Part shown: positions 37,917 to 47,301 of the stretch, piece by piece | How positions within the stretch are numbered: the first letter of the stretch is position 1 | Layout of the letters: the number at the start of each line of letters is the position of its first letter | NCBI RefSeq assembly: GCF_003054025.1 | Contig: NZ_QBKG01000007.1 | Span: 62,001 to 126,000, forward strand | Direction: 5' to 3' | DNA length: 64,000 bases | Source of the DNA: Capnocytophaga leadbetteri | GTDB lineage: Bacteria; Bacteroidota; Bacteroidia; Flavobacteriales; Flavobacteriaceae | Translations under genes and position numbers: made by a program | Notes under the pieces: model-generated | Told to the model about the DNA's origin: nothing | Database searches by the model: none | Seen by the model: the letters and a program-made list of their open reading frames with translations, nothing else

Positions 37917-38001
37917 AAGACGCTTATCCTTCGCTCTTCCTATATCCATCCTATATCTATCTTATATCGAATGTAAAGGGTAAAGAAGCAGGAGAAAAAT
38001 G
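37917..38001 (-). repeat. dispersed composite intergenic element, copy C (inverted)
   Basis: Read on the minus strand the blocks are TTTTTCTCC, ACCCTTTAC, GATATAAGATAGATATAGG, GAAGAGCGAAGG, and GCGTC, in the same order as copy A (14021-14139). The element ends just upstream of the mcrBC promoter. Confidence 0.6.
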
Positions 38002-38008
38002 TCTTTAC

Positions 38009-38059
38009 AAAAAAACACTTTGCCAAAAGTCATAAATTACGACCTCTGGCAAAGTGTTT
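38009..38059 (-). terminator. terminator after the lrp-like gene
   Basis: A 13-bp stem (38013-38025 with 38047-38059) around ACACTTTGCCA, followed on the minus strand by a run of T. It lies about 20 bases after the Lrp stop. Confidence 0.8.
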
Positions 38060-38078
38060 AAATATGATTCAAAAAAAC

Positions 38079-38558
38079 TTACAATTCGCGGAATGCTTTA
38101 TGTAGCAAGCGGCGTTTGTCGTTGATGGCCTCTTCCATAGAAATCATTGTTTCTGAACGGGCTACGCCTTGTATATCATCAATCATATAAATCACCTCTT
38201 TGGCGTGTTTGGTGTCTTTCGCTCTAATCTTGCAGAAAATATTGTACTTACCCGAAGTAATATGCGCTACCGTTACAAAAGGTATTTCTTCTAATCGCTC
38301 TAATACGAACTGCGCCTGATGGTTACGCTCTAAAAAAATACCTACATAAGCGATAAAAGTATACCCCAATCGGTCATAATCGACTGTAAGGGTAGAGCCC
38401 GTAATGATGCCTATCTCTTCCATTTTGCGCACACGCACGTGCACTGTACCAGCCGAAATATTTAATTGCTTAGCAATATCGGTAAAAGGAGTGCGGGTGT
38501 TGTCTATCATCAAATCTAATATTTGATGATCTACCTCGTCTAATTTGTATCTTGCCAT
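38079..38558 (-). CDS. Lrp/AsnC-family transcriptional regulator
   Basis: The 159-residue protein has an N-terminal helix-turn-helix (TPFTDIAKQLNISAGTVHVR) and a C-terminal effector-binding RAM-type domain with the GKYNIFCKIRAKDT segment. These regulators sense amino acids and form octamers on DNA. It starts about 95 bases after the M14 peptidase gene ends, on the same strand. The regulon is unknown. Confidence 0.93.
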   Translation of the reverse strand: MARYKLDEVDHQILDLMIDNTRTPFTDIAKQLNISAGTVHVRVRKMEEIGIITGSTLTVDYDRLGYTFIAYVGIFLERNHQAQFVLERLEEIPFVTVAHITSGKYNIFCKIRAKDTKHAKEVIYMIDDIQGVARSETMISMEEAINDKRRLLHKAFREL

Positions 38559-38652
38559 AGTTATTAAAGATTGATGATTTTATAATGCGCAAAGTAACAG
38601 TTATTTTTTTAATATTCCAAATAAAATAAGATAATTTTTCAAATAAATCGTA

Positions 38653-39711
38653 TCATTCTGCTACTTTGAAGTAAGGATTATGCAAATCTAACTGCTTTTC
38701 AATGCTATTTTTATCAAAAGGAGGTTTTACGAAATTCGTTAAGAAATCTTCTTTATGTCCGTATTTATGCGACAAATCTCCTATTTCAGCTATATAAGGC
38801 TCAAAGTAAATACGGTTGTCTTTTAGCACTTCTTTATACATAATGGCTACCTCTGCTGTATGTGCATTATTATCGCGCAGCAAAATATCTACAAAACACT
38901 TATCATTTTCAGGTATACAAAAGTAATCTTTATGATTTACATTTGTAAAACTATCATTAGCAATACCTTTTAATCCTACGAAAATAGCTTGCGCGATATA
39001 TTTTCTAGTTTGTTCACGGTTGTAATCAATAGGAAAGTGCCCTGCTTCAAACAGTATGGTAGGAGTGCTGAGAGCTGTATATCTATCGCCTGTACAATTG
39101 ATATTAAAAGCATCGTCAAAACGGGCAATTTGATTAGGAATATCAAGGGATTGGTACATCAGTACAATTAGCTTCATAGCCGCCTCGCGGACTGAATTTA
39201 TACTACGTTCTTCGTTGTAAGCTGGGGCTAAAAAAGAGACTGTAGCTGGATTGGAGGTTTGTGCTACACTGAAGATAGTGCGCTGGTCGTGCAAATTGAA
39301 GCAGAAATCAGGTTGTACTAAATCATAAGCTTTGCGCAAACATTTGCTTTCAGGTTGGGTAAGCTCGTAAGCATCTCTATTTAGGTCGATTTGATTGTAA
39401 TTTACACGTGTGAACACTTCAGCGCCGTCAGGATTGAGCATTGGGATAACGTAAATACTCAGATTTTTGGTAAAATCAGCTGTTTTTAGTTGCTCAAAAA
39501 CATCAAAAAGAGCTTTAGTAGTAGTAGATTCATTACCGTGCATTTGCGACCATATAAGCACTTTTTTAGTCCCTTTTCCTATTCTATAAAGATTGATAGG
39601 CGTACCTTTTACTGATTTTCCAAGGGGAATAACCTCCTGAAAGGGGTATGCTGCAAGCAGAGGAGCTATCATCTGATAGTTAATATAGCGTCCGTGAAGT
39701 TCTGTTACCAT
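38653..39711 (-). CDS. M14-family zinc metallopeptidase
   Basis: The start at 39711 (MVTELHGRY) is preferred over the upstream frame, which crosses the -7-like TATATTTG at 39745-39752. The 352-residue protein has the zinc-binding HGNE motif in WSQMHGNESTTT, an NPDGAEVF segment, a further zinc-ligand His in CFNLHDQR, and a late Glu in FEAGHF. It is a carboxypeptidase-type enzyme. With no signal peptide it is probably cytoplasmic. The substrate is unknown. Confidence 0.88.
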   Translation of the reverse strand: MVTELHGRYINYQMIAPLLAAYPFQEVIPLGKSVKGTPINLYRIGKGTKKVLIWSQMHGNESTTTKALFDVFEQLKTADFTKNLSIYVIPMLNPDGAEVFTRVNYNQIDLNRDAYELTQPESKCLRKAYDLVQPDFCFNLHDQRTIFSVAQTSNPATVSFLAPAYNEERSINSVREAAMKLIVLMYQSLDIPNQIARFDDAFNINCTGDRYTALSTPTILFEAGHFPIDYNREQTRKYIAQAIFVGLKGIANDSFTNVNHKDYFCIPENDKCFVDILLRDNNAHTAEVAIMYKEVLKDNRIYFEPYIAEIGDLSHKYGHKEDFLTNFVKPPFDKNSIEKQLDLHNPYFKVAE

Positions 39712-40088
39712 AGTTATTGAAATTTTATAAGCTATTAAATGAGGCAAATATACTGATTATTTTTGTATTAAATATAAGTTACAAAAGTAAAACACTGTAA
39801 TTCATAATATTTTACAATTGTAATTTATAATTATTTGCCCTACGGGAGATTTTAAAATAGTGATAGTATTATTAACTATAGATTAGCGTCGTAACTACTG
39901 AATTTTATTAGACTGTAATGTGATAGATTATTTTTATAATTAAAATGTATCTTTATTTATATCAGTTAGTTACATATGTTTTGTAAATTAATACTTTATA
40001 CCTTTAAAAAATAGTCATGTTTATAGTTGTGTATCTCATTTTTTTGATTTACATTTGTGCATTCTTAACTTTTTAAACAATAATTACA
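39712..40088. other. intergenic region with divergent promoters
   Basis: About 380 AT-rich bases between the divergent M14 and XRE genes. A TATATTTG box for the peptidase is at 39745-39752 (minus) and the XRE promoter is at 40027-40057 (plus). No other gene or RNA was found. Confidence 0.6.
40027..40057 (+). promoter_or_regulatory. promoter of the XRE-type regulator
   Basis: TTG at 40027-40029 and TACATTTG at 40050-40057 are 20 bases apart, about 32 bases before the ATG at 40089. Confidence 0.8.
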
Positions 40089-40559
40089 ATGTTAAACACA
40101 ACAGATTTTGCACAAAGGTTACAACAAGTAATGGATTATTACGGACTTAATGCAGCTGCCTTTGCTGATAGCTTAGAAATTCAGCGTTCAGGCATTTCGC
40201 ATTTACTATCAGAGCGCAATAAGCCCAGCTTAGATTTTATTCTGAAGCTTATCGAAAAATTCCCTGAGGTAGATATGTATTGGATTACACAAGGCAAAGG
40301 AAGTTTTCCGCGCAAGGAAGAGACGCATAGCATTTCTCCTCGAAAGCAACCAGACCTATTTAGTGATATACCCGAAATAGAGATGGCTCCTACCCCCTCG
40401 CCTACTGTAGCTGCTTCAGCGCAAGAGAAAGCTGTACAAGTGTCTGCTACAGCTCCTATAGTAGAAGAAAAACTTTCTGCACTGGCAGATACGCACAAGA
40501 AGATTAAACGGATTATTTTCTTTTACGAGGACAATCACTTTGAGGTTTTTGACAATTAA
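40089..40559 (+). CDS. XRE-family helix-turn-helix protein
   Basis: The first 75 residues form a Cro/CI-type helix-turn-helix (FADSLEIQRSGISHLLSERNK) ending in an MYWITQGKGSF segment, typical of Bacteroidota regulators that follow this pattern. The middle is a Pro/Ala/Thr/Ser-rich linker, and the C-terminus is a short basic and acidic segment (KIKRIIFFYEDNHFEVFDN). The DNA target is unknown. It lies upstream of the helicase gene, which has its own promoter. Confidence 0.9.
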   Translation: MLNTTDFAQRLQQVMDYYGLNAAAFADSLEIQRSGISHLLSERNKPSLDFILKLIEKFPEVDMYWITQGKGSFPRKEETHSISPRKQPDLFSDIPEIEMAPTPSPTVAASAQEKAVQVSATAPIVEEKLSALADTHKKIKRIIFFYEDNHFEVFDN

Positions 40560-40562
40560 ACA

Positions 40563-40593
40563 TTGCGAATTGGGAATTGTTTTGCTATCTTTG
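40563..40593 (+). promoter_or_regulatory. promoter of the UvrD/PcrA helicase gene
   Basis: TTG at 40563-40565 and TATCTTTG at 40586-40593 with a 20-base spacer, 24 bases before the ATG at 40617. Confidence 0.8.
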
Positions 40594-40616
40594 CAGCCTT
40601 TTAGAACACACTACTT

Positions 40617-42962
40617 ATGGACTTATTTTCAAAGGAATTAGAACGACTCAACGCTCCTCAGCGAGCGGCAGTGCTTCAAAAAGAAGGACCTATCATTGTA
40701 ATAGCAGGCGCAGGCTCGGGCAAAACGCGTGTGCTGACCTATCGCATAGCCAATCTTATGCGCCAAGGGGTAGACGCTTTCAACATACTTGCTCTTACTT
40801 TTACGAATAAGGCTGCCAACGAAATGAAGAAGCGAATTGCCGATATAGTCGGCAATAACGAGGCTAAGAACCTATGGATGGGTACTTTTCACTCCGTTTT
40901 TGCTAGAATATTGCGATTTGAAGCTGATAAGTTGGGTTTTCCGCAGAATTTTACCATTTATGATACGCAAGATTCGCAACGTCTTATCAATGGTATTATA
41001 AAAGAGAAGGAATTAGACAAAGATGTGTATAAATATAAGCAAATACAGCAGCGAATATCGTCTTTAAAGAATAATCTTATCACTGTACGGGCTTATTTTA
41101 ATAGTCCGGAACTGATTGAGGCAGATGCAGCTAGGCGACAACCGCGCTTTGGAGATATTTATCAAGAGTATGTAGATAGGTGCTTCAAAGCAGGAGCAAT
41201 GGATTTTGATGATTTATTGCTCAGAACCAATGAGTTGCTAAATGTTTTCCCTGAAGTATTAGCTAAATACCAAAATAGATTTCAGTATATATTGGTAGAT
41301 GAGTACCAAGATACTAACCACTCTCAATATCTGATTGTCAAGGCTTTAGCTGACCGTTTTCACAATATATGCGTAGTAGGCGACGATGCACAGAGTATTT
41401 ATGCTTTCCGCGGGGCGAATATCAACAATATTCTGAACTTCAAAAGCGACTATCCTGAAGCCAAGGAGTACAAATTGGAGCAGAATTACCGCTCGACCAA
41501 GAATATCGTAGAGGCTGCCAACAGCGTAATTGAGCATAATAAAATACGCTTAGATAAGGTGGTATTTACTGAAAATGAGTTGGGTGAACCTATAAAGGTG
41601 CATCGCAGTGCTACCGATGCTGATGAGGGACGATTTGTGGCAGGGTCTATCTTTGAGAATAAGATGCAGCATCAGTTGCCCAACGGCAGTTTTGCAGTGC
41701 TATATCGCACTAACTCGCAGTCGCGTGCTATAGAAGATGCGCTGAGAAAGCGGGATATTCCGTATCGTATTTATGGCGGGCTTTCGTTTTATCAGCGAAA
41801 AGAGATAAAAGATGTGTTGGCTTACCTCAGGCTTATCATTAACCCCAATGACGAAGAGGCTTTAGTACGTATTATTAACTTCCCAGCGCGTGGTATAGGC
41901 GAAACTACAATGGAAAAGCTGACTTTAGCGGCTAATCATTATAAAAAATCGCTGTTTGAGGTGATGTACAATATCAATAAACTACCTGATTTGCACATTA
42001 ATAGCACCACTCGACAGAAACTAACTGACTTTGTGGTGATGATACTCAACTTTCAGGCGCTTAACAAAGAGGCTAATGCCTTTGAGGTAGCAGAACAAGT
42101 AGCTAAGAAAACAGGATTGCTGCAAGAGTTTAAGAAAGATGGTACTCCTGAGGGAATTGCTAAGATGGAAAACATCGAGGAGATGCTAAATGGTATTAAG
42201 GATTTCGTTGCAGGACAAGAGGATATAGCCGATAGCACAGGCAGCCTAACAGAGTATTTAGAAGATGTGTCATTAGCCACTGATTCTGATAAAGAGATAG
42301 GTGATGAAGACCGTGTAGCCCTGATGACCATACACTTAGCTAAAGGATTGGAGTTCCCATACGTATATGTGGTGGGAATGGAAGAAGACCTTTTCCCCTT
42401 GGCTAAGAGTATACAATCGCGTGAGGAGTTAGAGGAAGAGCGGCGCTTATTCTACGTTGCACTTACACGCGCCGAGAAGCAGGCCTACCTCACTTATGCA
42501 GAGAATCGTTATCGCTGGGGACAGCTTTCGCCCTCTGAACCTAGTAGATTTATAGAAGAAATAGAAGAGAAATACTTGAGTTACCTCACTCCTACTCTAT
42601 CTAATCCTAACTATCGTTATAAGCCTTTGGTGAATAGAGATATATTTGGAGAAGTAGATAAGAGTAAGTTACGCCTACAAAAGCCTATTAGTGGTACACC
42701 TCCTGCTAAAAATGCACCTACAGGTGAAGAACAACAGAAGCTACGCAAATTAAAGCCTATCAATGCTATGCAAAACTTAGCTATCAAAGATGTTTATAAT
42801 GGTTTAGATATAGGCACTAATGTCTATCACGAGCGTTTTGGCAAAGGTAAAGTGGTTGGCTTAGAAGGTAGTGGCAACGATAAAAAAGCACAAATAAACT
42901 TCGAGGTAGGAGGTCTTAAAAATATCCTGCTGAGATTTGCAAAGCTAACTATAGTCAATTAG
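40617..42962 (+). CDS. UvrD/PcrA-type superfamily 1 DNA helicase
   Basis: The 781-residue protein has the complete SF1A motif set: motif I AGAGSGKTRV (about 30-39), FTNKAANEMK, motif II DEYQDTNHSQY, motif III GDDAQSIYAFRGA, motif IV QNYRST, motif V TIHLAKGLEFPYV, and motif VI VALTRAEKQ. These enzymes unwind DNA during repair and clear replication obstacles. The length and C-terminal Tudor-like tail (GTNVYHERFGKGKVVG) fit PcrA/UvrD. Confidence 0.95.
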   Translation: MDLFSKELERLNAPQRAAVLQKEGPIIVIAGAGSGKTRVLTYRIANLMRQGVDAFNILALTFTNKAANEMKKRIADIVGNNEAKNLWMGTFHSVFARILRFEADKLGFPQNFTIYDTQDSQRLINGIIKEKELDKDVYKYKQIQQRISSLKNNLITVRAYFNSPELIEADAARRQPRFGDIYQEYVDRCFKAGAMDFDDLLLRTNELLNVFPEVLAKYQNRFQYILVDEYQDTNHSQYLIVKALADRFHNICVVGDDAQSIYAFRGANINNILNFKSDYPEAKEYKLEQNYRSTKNIVEAANSVIEHNKIRLDKVVFTENELGEPIKVHRSATDADEGRFVAGSIFENKMQHQLPNGSFAVLYRTNSQSRAIEDALRKRDIPYRIYGGLSFYQRKEIKDVLAYLRLIINPNDEEALVRIINFPARGIGETTMEKLTLAANHYKKSLFEVMYNINKLPDLHINSTTRQKLTDFVVMILNFQALNKEANAFEVAEQVAKKTGLLQEFKKDGTPEGIAKMENIEEMLNGIKDFVAGQEDIADSTGSLTEYLEDVSLATDSDKEIGDEDRVALMTIHLAKGLEFPYVYVVGMEEDLFPLAKSIQSREELEEERRLFYVALTRAEKQAYLTYAENRYRWGQLSPSEPSRFIEEIEEKYLSYLTPTLSNPNYRYKPLVNRDIFGEVDKSKLRLQKPISGTPPAKNAPTGEEQQKLRKLKPINAMQNLAIKDVYNGLDIGTNVYHERFGKGKVVGLEGSGNDKKAQINFEVGGLKNILLRFAKLTIVN

Positions 42963-42991
42963 CTAATTTGTAAATTAGCCAATGAGTTAAT

Positions 42992-43033
42992 AAAAAAGAG
43001 TCTATTAGATTTTAAACTAATAGACTCTTTTTT
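42992..43033. terminator. bidirectional terminator
   Basis: A perfect 17-bp stem (42992-43008 with 43017-43033) around AGAGTCTATTAG with A and T runs on both sides. It lies between the convergent helicase and recN genes, among CAAATTAGCC-type repeats. Confidence 0.9.
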
Positions 43034-43062
43034 ATTTGTTAATTGACAAATTATCAAATTTT

Positions 43063-44721
43063 CTATCCTTTTCTTAATAGTTCTATAGCGTGATTACGAG
43101 CTGAAGCACCGCTGTTTTTACCTTCAAGCATTTCAGAAAGTTCTATAATACGTTCTTCTTCTGTAAGGAGTTTTAAATGAGTTGTGGTCTTTCCTTTGCT
43201 ATCTTCTTTAAAGACCTTAAAATGGTAAGCCCCTTTAGCTGCTATTTGCGGCAAATGCGTGATAGCAAATACTTGTCGGTTTTGGCTCATTTGCTTCATA
43301 ATATCGCCCATCTTCTGAGAGATTTCACCAGAAACCCCTGTATCAATCTCATCAAACATAATAGTAGGAAGAGCGGTATGTTCTGCCATAATAGCCTTGA
43401 CTGCCAGCATTATACGAGAGAGTTCTCCTCCAGAAGCTACCTTTTTTAACTGTCCAAAATCCCCGCCTTTATTAGCAGAAAACAAGAATGAAAGCTCGTC
43501 ATTGCCGTTAGCAAAGAAAGTATCAACAGTGGTAAGGGTAATCGAAAAACGCCCATTAGGCATACCAAGCTCGTGCATAAAATTAGTGAGCTTTTTGTCG
43601 AGAGTTGGGATAACCTTCTCGCGCGCTTTGTGTAGCTGGTTTGCCTTCTTGAGGGTTGCTGTATGCTGCTCCTCTACTATCTTCTTTTGCTTAGTAAGGT
43701 CTATATCTACGCTTTCTGTTTTTGATACTGCTTCTTCTAACTCTTGCTGAATAGCTATCAGTTCTTCTACTGTTGCTACACTATGCTTCTTTTGCAAAGA
43801 GTAAATCTTATTTAGTTGCTTAGAGATTTGCTCTAAGTTATCAGGGTCGGCCTCTATGCTCTCATCTATATCACTGATTTCTGAAGCCAAATCTTCTAAT
43901 TCTAAGAAAGCAGACTCTATACGTTCATATAAATCGCGGTAAAGCTGTTTATACTCAGTAAGCGATGAGAAAGCTCGCTTAAGTTCGCACAAATTATTAA
44001 GAATACCTATATTCTCATCATTTAGTAAGTAAAGACTCTCCGATACATTCTCTTTTATATCCTCTATATTAGAGGCTTCCTCATAACTTTCTTCTAATTC
44101 TTCTAAAATACCCTCTTCTAAAGTAGCCGATTTGAGCTCTTTAAGCTGGTGCAGATTATAATCGTACTCTTTTTTAGCATTTTTCTGAAATTCAATAAGC
44201 TCTTCTAACTTTTTCTGCTCTTTTTTGAGTAACTGGTGTAGTTGTACGTACTCTGTTAGCAATGACTTATTATTTGCCATTGCATCAATAATAGCAAACT
44301 GAAAGGAGGTATCACTAAGAGCAAGCGTTTGATGCTGCGAATGAATATCTACCAATACCTGTCCTAAACGAGAAAGCACCTCTAAAGTAGCTGGCACATC
44401 ATTTACAAAAGCACGCGACTTACCTGAAGGCAATATCTCGCGCCTTATAATTGTCTGTGGGTCGTAATCAATGTCTAACTCCTGAAATAAAGACTGAAAT
44501 TCATAGTTTTGCAATGAAAATTCAGCTTCTATGATACATTTTTCTTCTTTATTGCGCAAAGCCGACATATCAGCGCGTTTGCCTAATATTAGAGAAAGAG
44601 CGTCAAGCATAATGGATTTACCCGAACCTGTTTCACCTGTGATAATGATAAACCCCTCAGGGAAATCAACTTTTAGGTCGTCAATAAGCGCATAGTTTTT
44701 TATAGATAGTGCTGTGAGCAT
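43063..44721 (-). CDS. recN: DNA repair protein RecN
   Basis: RecN is an SMC-like ATPase that helps in double-strand break repair. The 552-residue protein has Walker A GETGSGKS (29-36), a long coiled coil with breaks at about 160-370, the signature ASGGELSRIMLA, and the Walker B segment PTIMFDEIDTGVSG, plus THLPQIAAKG. Length and motif order are normal. It is the last gene of the operon that begins with the HerA-like ATPase gene. Confidence 0.96.
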   Translation of the reverse strand: MLTALSIKNYALIDDLKVDFPEGFIIITGETGSGKSIMLDALSLILGKRADMSALRNKEEKCIIEAEFSLQNYEFQSLFQELDIDYDPQTIIRREILPSGKSRAFVNDVPATLEVLSRLGQVLVDIHSQHQTLALSDTSFQFAIIDAMANNKSLLTEYVQLHQLLKKEQKKLEELIEFQKNAKKEYDYNLHQLKELKSATLEEGILEELEESYEEASNIEDIKENVSESLYLLNDENIGILNNLCELKRAFSSLTEYKQLYRDLYERIESAFLELEDLASEISDIDESIEADPDNLEQISKQLNKIYSLQKKHSVATVEELIAIQQELEEAVSKTESVDIDLTKQKKIVEEQHTATLKKANQLHKAREKVIPTLDKKLTNFMHELGMPNGRFSITLTTVDTFFANGNDELSFLFSANKGGDFGQLKKVASGGELSRIMLAVKAIMAEHTALPTIMFDEIDTGVSGEISQKMGDIMKQMSQNRQVFAITHLPQIAAKGAYHFKVFKEDSKGKTTTHLKLLTEEERIIELSEMLEGKNSGASARNHAIELLRKG

Positions 44722-44726
44722 AGTCT

Positions 44727-45608
44727 TTATTTTATTTCATTCCACTTGGTCATTTGCGCTGGCGATAGCTTCACCAAGGCTTCTTTCAGCTGTTTAGTAT
44801 CAAAAATAGCTCCTCCTGAAAAAATAGCAGCTATTTCATCAGTTTTAGCACTAAAAAAGGCTACCATAGCGTAAGAATTAAGCCTTAAGCTCGGTATTTT
44901 CTCCAAAAGCAATATAGCGTTTTGTATAGTCTCTTTGCCTTCTTTTTCTTGTGAGCTCATCACATCTAAACCTAAGCGGTGATATTGATAATAAGCCTTA
45001 TGGTATAAATCATAGTTTTCTGATATAAGTTCATTTATCAGCAAATAACGATTATTCTTACCATTATCAGCCCAGCCTGCATAAGCACTATTCTGTGCAG
45101 CAGTGGCTATTTGTTTAGCTTTTAGAAAATATGGATGACCTGTTTTCTCAGAAAAAGTATCTGCATCAAACCCTAATATCAGGTAGACATAATAGGCTAC
45201 TACTGAAGTAAGATTTGACTCAAAAGTGTTTTCGTTGAAAGTAAGAGGAGCAAACTCTTGATAATCAAAAGCTACCTCTTTGTCTTGTAGGTTGAATACT
45301 GGTGTGTAATAAGCAGTGTTATACACAGGGCGTGATGACTGCACTAACAGACTTGCCTCATAATGTGAATTTTCTAACTTATTGATTATTAAGGTAAAAC
45401 TACAGCGTATACGTTCGTTTTCACGTACTTTTAGGTCTGTCCAGCGAGTTTGGTTGATAAACTCCTGTAATGATTTTTCTAAAGTCTTAAATACCGAACG
45501 ATTGCTTTGGTTTACCTGTTGTGTATTGACTGTCACTAAGGCATTAAGTTCTTGAGCCCTAGTAAACATACAGCACAGCAAAGCCCCTACAAATAGTATT
45601 TTCTTCAT
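44727..45608 (-). CDS. porD: PorD-like T9SS-associated protein (DUF4835)
   Basis: The 293-residue protein has a signal peptide (KKILFVGALLCCMFTRAQ) and the QELNALVTVN start with later YYTPVFN and VVAYYVYLILGFDADTF segments that I associate with the DUF4835/PorD family. The family is required for type IX secretion in Porphyromonas gingivalis. It is expected in the periplasm or outer membrane. The gene sits between ribB and recN in a tight operon with spacing of 3-5 bases. The family name is from memory and should be checked. Confidence 0.75.
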   Translation of the reverse strand: MKKILFVGALLCCMFTRAQELNALVTVNTQQVNQSNRSVFKTLEKSLQEFINQTRWTDLKVRENERIRCSFTLIINKLENSHYEASLLVQSSRPVYNTAYYTPVFNLQDKEVAFDYQEFAPLTFNENTFESNLTSVVAYYVYLILGFDADTFSEKTGHPYFLKAKQIATAAQNSAYAGWADNGKNNRYLLINELISENYDLYHKAYYQYHRLGLDVMSSQEKEGKETIQNAILLLEKIPSLRLNSYAMVAFFSAKTDEIAAIFSGGAIFDTKQLKEALVKLSPAQMTKWNEIK

Positions 45609-45611
45609 ATA

Positions 45612-46736
45612 TTAATAAGGTATTTCCTCTGTAATTTCTAATCCGTAGCCCGACATACCTACGTAGCTGGCAGCACTCTTAGAGTTAGTGAGCAAACGCA
45701 ACTTTCTAATAGACAAATCGTTGAGTATCTGAGCCCCCATACCTATATCTTTAGTATCTTTGTTTAGTTGCGGCAGTGGGTGTCCATTTTGGTGCTCTTT
45801 CATCTCTGTAATACGCTGCAACAGGTTCTGAGAATACCCTTCTTTGTTGATTACAATTACAGCCCCTTTGCCTTCTTCGTTGATTTTCTTAAAGATACGC
45901 TCTAACGGATTGTCCTTATCACCCGCTAATACCTCCAAAATATCATTACTGATAAATGACGAATGTACTCGGGTAAGCACTGGCTCATCTGCCTTCCAAG
46001 AACCTTTAGTAAAGGCTAAATGTATCTGTTTATTAGTAGTTTGCTCATAAGCACGCAAACGAAACTCTCCATACGGAGTTTGTAGCGCAAAATCCTCTTT
46101 CTTAATCACCAAAGTATCTTTGCGCATACGGTAGGCAATAAGGTCTTCTATAGAGATGATTTTAAGGTCAAATTTTTTAGCTACTTCTACCAACTGTGGT
46201 AGGCGTGCCATAGTACCATCTTCATTTAGGATTTCTACCAAAATACCAGCAGGATAAAGTCCCGCAATACGAGTAAGGTCTATAGCAGCTTCTGTGTGCC
46301 CTGTACGACGCAATACTCCTCCTTCTTTAGCGCGAAGCGGAAATATATGCCCTGGTCTACCCAAATCAAAAGGCTTAGTATCAGGGTTTACTAAGGCTTG
46401 TATAGTCTTAGCGCGATCAAAAGCTGAAATACCTGTAGTACAACCATTGCCTTTGAGGTCTACCGATACAGTAAACTGTGTTTCGTGCAGTACAGTATTG
46501 TTTTGTACCATCATTGGCAAATCAAGTTCTGCACAACGCTTTTCAGTAAGCGGTGCACATACTAACCCCCTACCATTAGTAATCATAAAGTTGATCATCT
46601 CAGGGGTTACCTTTTCAGCAGCGGCTATAAAGTCACCTTCGTTTTCGCGGTTTTCATCATCTACTACGATGACTACTTTCCCTTTTTTTATATCCTCTAC
46701 AGCTTCTTCAATGCTGTTAAGTTTAATATGGTTCAT
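45612..46736 (-). CDS. ribB: 3,4-dihydroxy-2-butanone 4-phosphate synthase with degenerate GTP-cyclohydrolase II-like domain
   Basis: RibB makes the four-carbon precursor for riboflavin from ribulose 5-phosphate. The first 205 residues have the acidic DDENRENEGD motif and the RRTGHTEAA segment, both catalytic signatures. The remaining 170 residues resemble GTP cyclohydrolase II by position (LTRVHSSFISNDILE) but lack the SECLTGD...CDCG zinc-binding cysteines, so that activity is not expected. It shares the HerA-lipoprotein-ribB-porD-recN operon. Confidence 0.92.
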   Translation of the reverse strand: MNHIKLNSIEEAVEDIKKGKVVIVVDDENRENEGDFIAAAEKVTPEMINFMITNGRGLVCAPLTEKRCAELDLPMMVQNNTVLHETQFTVSVDLKGNGCTTGISAFDRAKTIQALVNPDTKPFDLGRPGHIFPLRAKEGGVLRRTGHTEAAIDLTRIAGLYPAGILVEILNEDGTMARLPQLVEVAKKFDLKIISIEDLIAYRMRKDTLVIKKEDFALQTPYGEFRLRAYEQTTNKQIHLAFTKGSWKADEPVLTRVHSSFISNDILEVLAGDKDNPLERIFKKINEEGKGAVIVINKEGYSQNLLQRITEMKEHQNGHPLPQLNKDTKDIGMGAQILNDLSIRKLRLLTNSKSAASYVGMSGYGLEITEEIPY

Positions 46737-46752
46737 TTTTTTTATTATTTTC

Positions 46753-47301
46753 CTAAAAATTAATACTGATACGAGTGATTTTAGCGGTATCGTCTATATC
46801 ATTAGCTGTCACAGTATCAGAAAGCCCTAAATTATTGGTTTTTAAGGCTGTTTTATCAAACGTAAAATAGAAATTTTGCCCCTTAGGAGTTACTATTACG
46901 CTGCTAATAGAAGGTTCTATATCCAACTCAGGGTATTTCTCTTTTACGTCTTTAAAAGTACTTTTAAGCGATATTCCTTTATCTGTAGTGTATAATTCCG
47001 ACAGTATAAAGACGCTTTCTACTACTTTTTCGTCCTTATCATTGGTTTTAGGAGTTATTTCTAACAGTTCTTTCCCTTCTTTATTAAAAATAGTGATGCG
47101 TTCGGTACTTGCATAGCGCAATTCTCCCTCTAAGTTAGAGTTTACAATAGAATCTTTAGCAAAAATAGAATCTAATTTCTGTATAGGAGTATCTTTCTGA
47201 AGTCCCCCTACTCTATCATTGCTAATTAAAAACTCATTTTTGTTATCACTACAGCCTATGAGGCTCATTATAACCATAGTTGCGATAAAGTACTTTCTCA
47301 T
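46753..47301 (-). CDS. small lipoprotein of unknown function
   Basis: The 182-residue product begins with a lipoprotein signal (MRKYFIATMVIMSLIGCS) with Cys at position 17 as the lipid anchor. The remaining beta-rich sequence contains a ESVFILSELYTTDKGISL segment and no known motif. Its start overlaps the stop of the HerA-like gene in the sequence TAATG, showing coupled translation. An outer-membrane or periplasmic location is inferred from the signal. Confidence 0.75.
   Translation of the reverse strand: MRKYFIATMVIMSLIGCSDNKNEFLISNDRVGGLQKDTPIQKLDSIFAKDSIVNSNLEGELRYASTERITIFNKEGKELLEITPKTNDKDEKVVESVFILSELYTTDKGISLKSTFKDVKEKYPELDIEPSISSVIVTPKGQNFYFTFDKTALKTNNLGLSDTVTANDIDDTAKITRISINF

Noticed and set aside
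46294-46830. 178-residue frame opposite ribB
   Set aside because: Antisense to ribB and without family motifs or a promoter.
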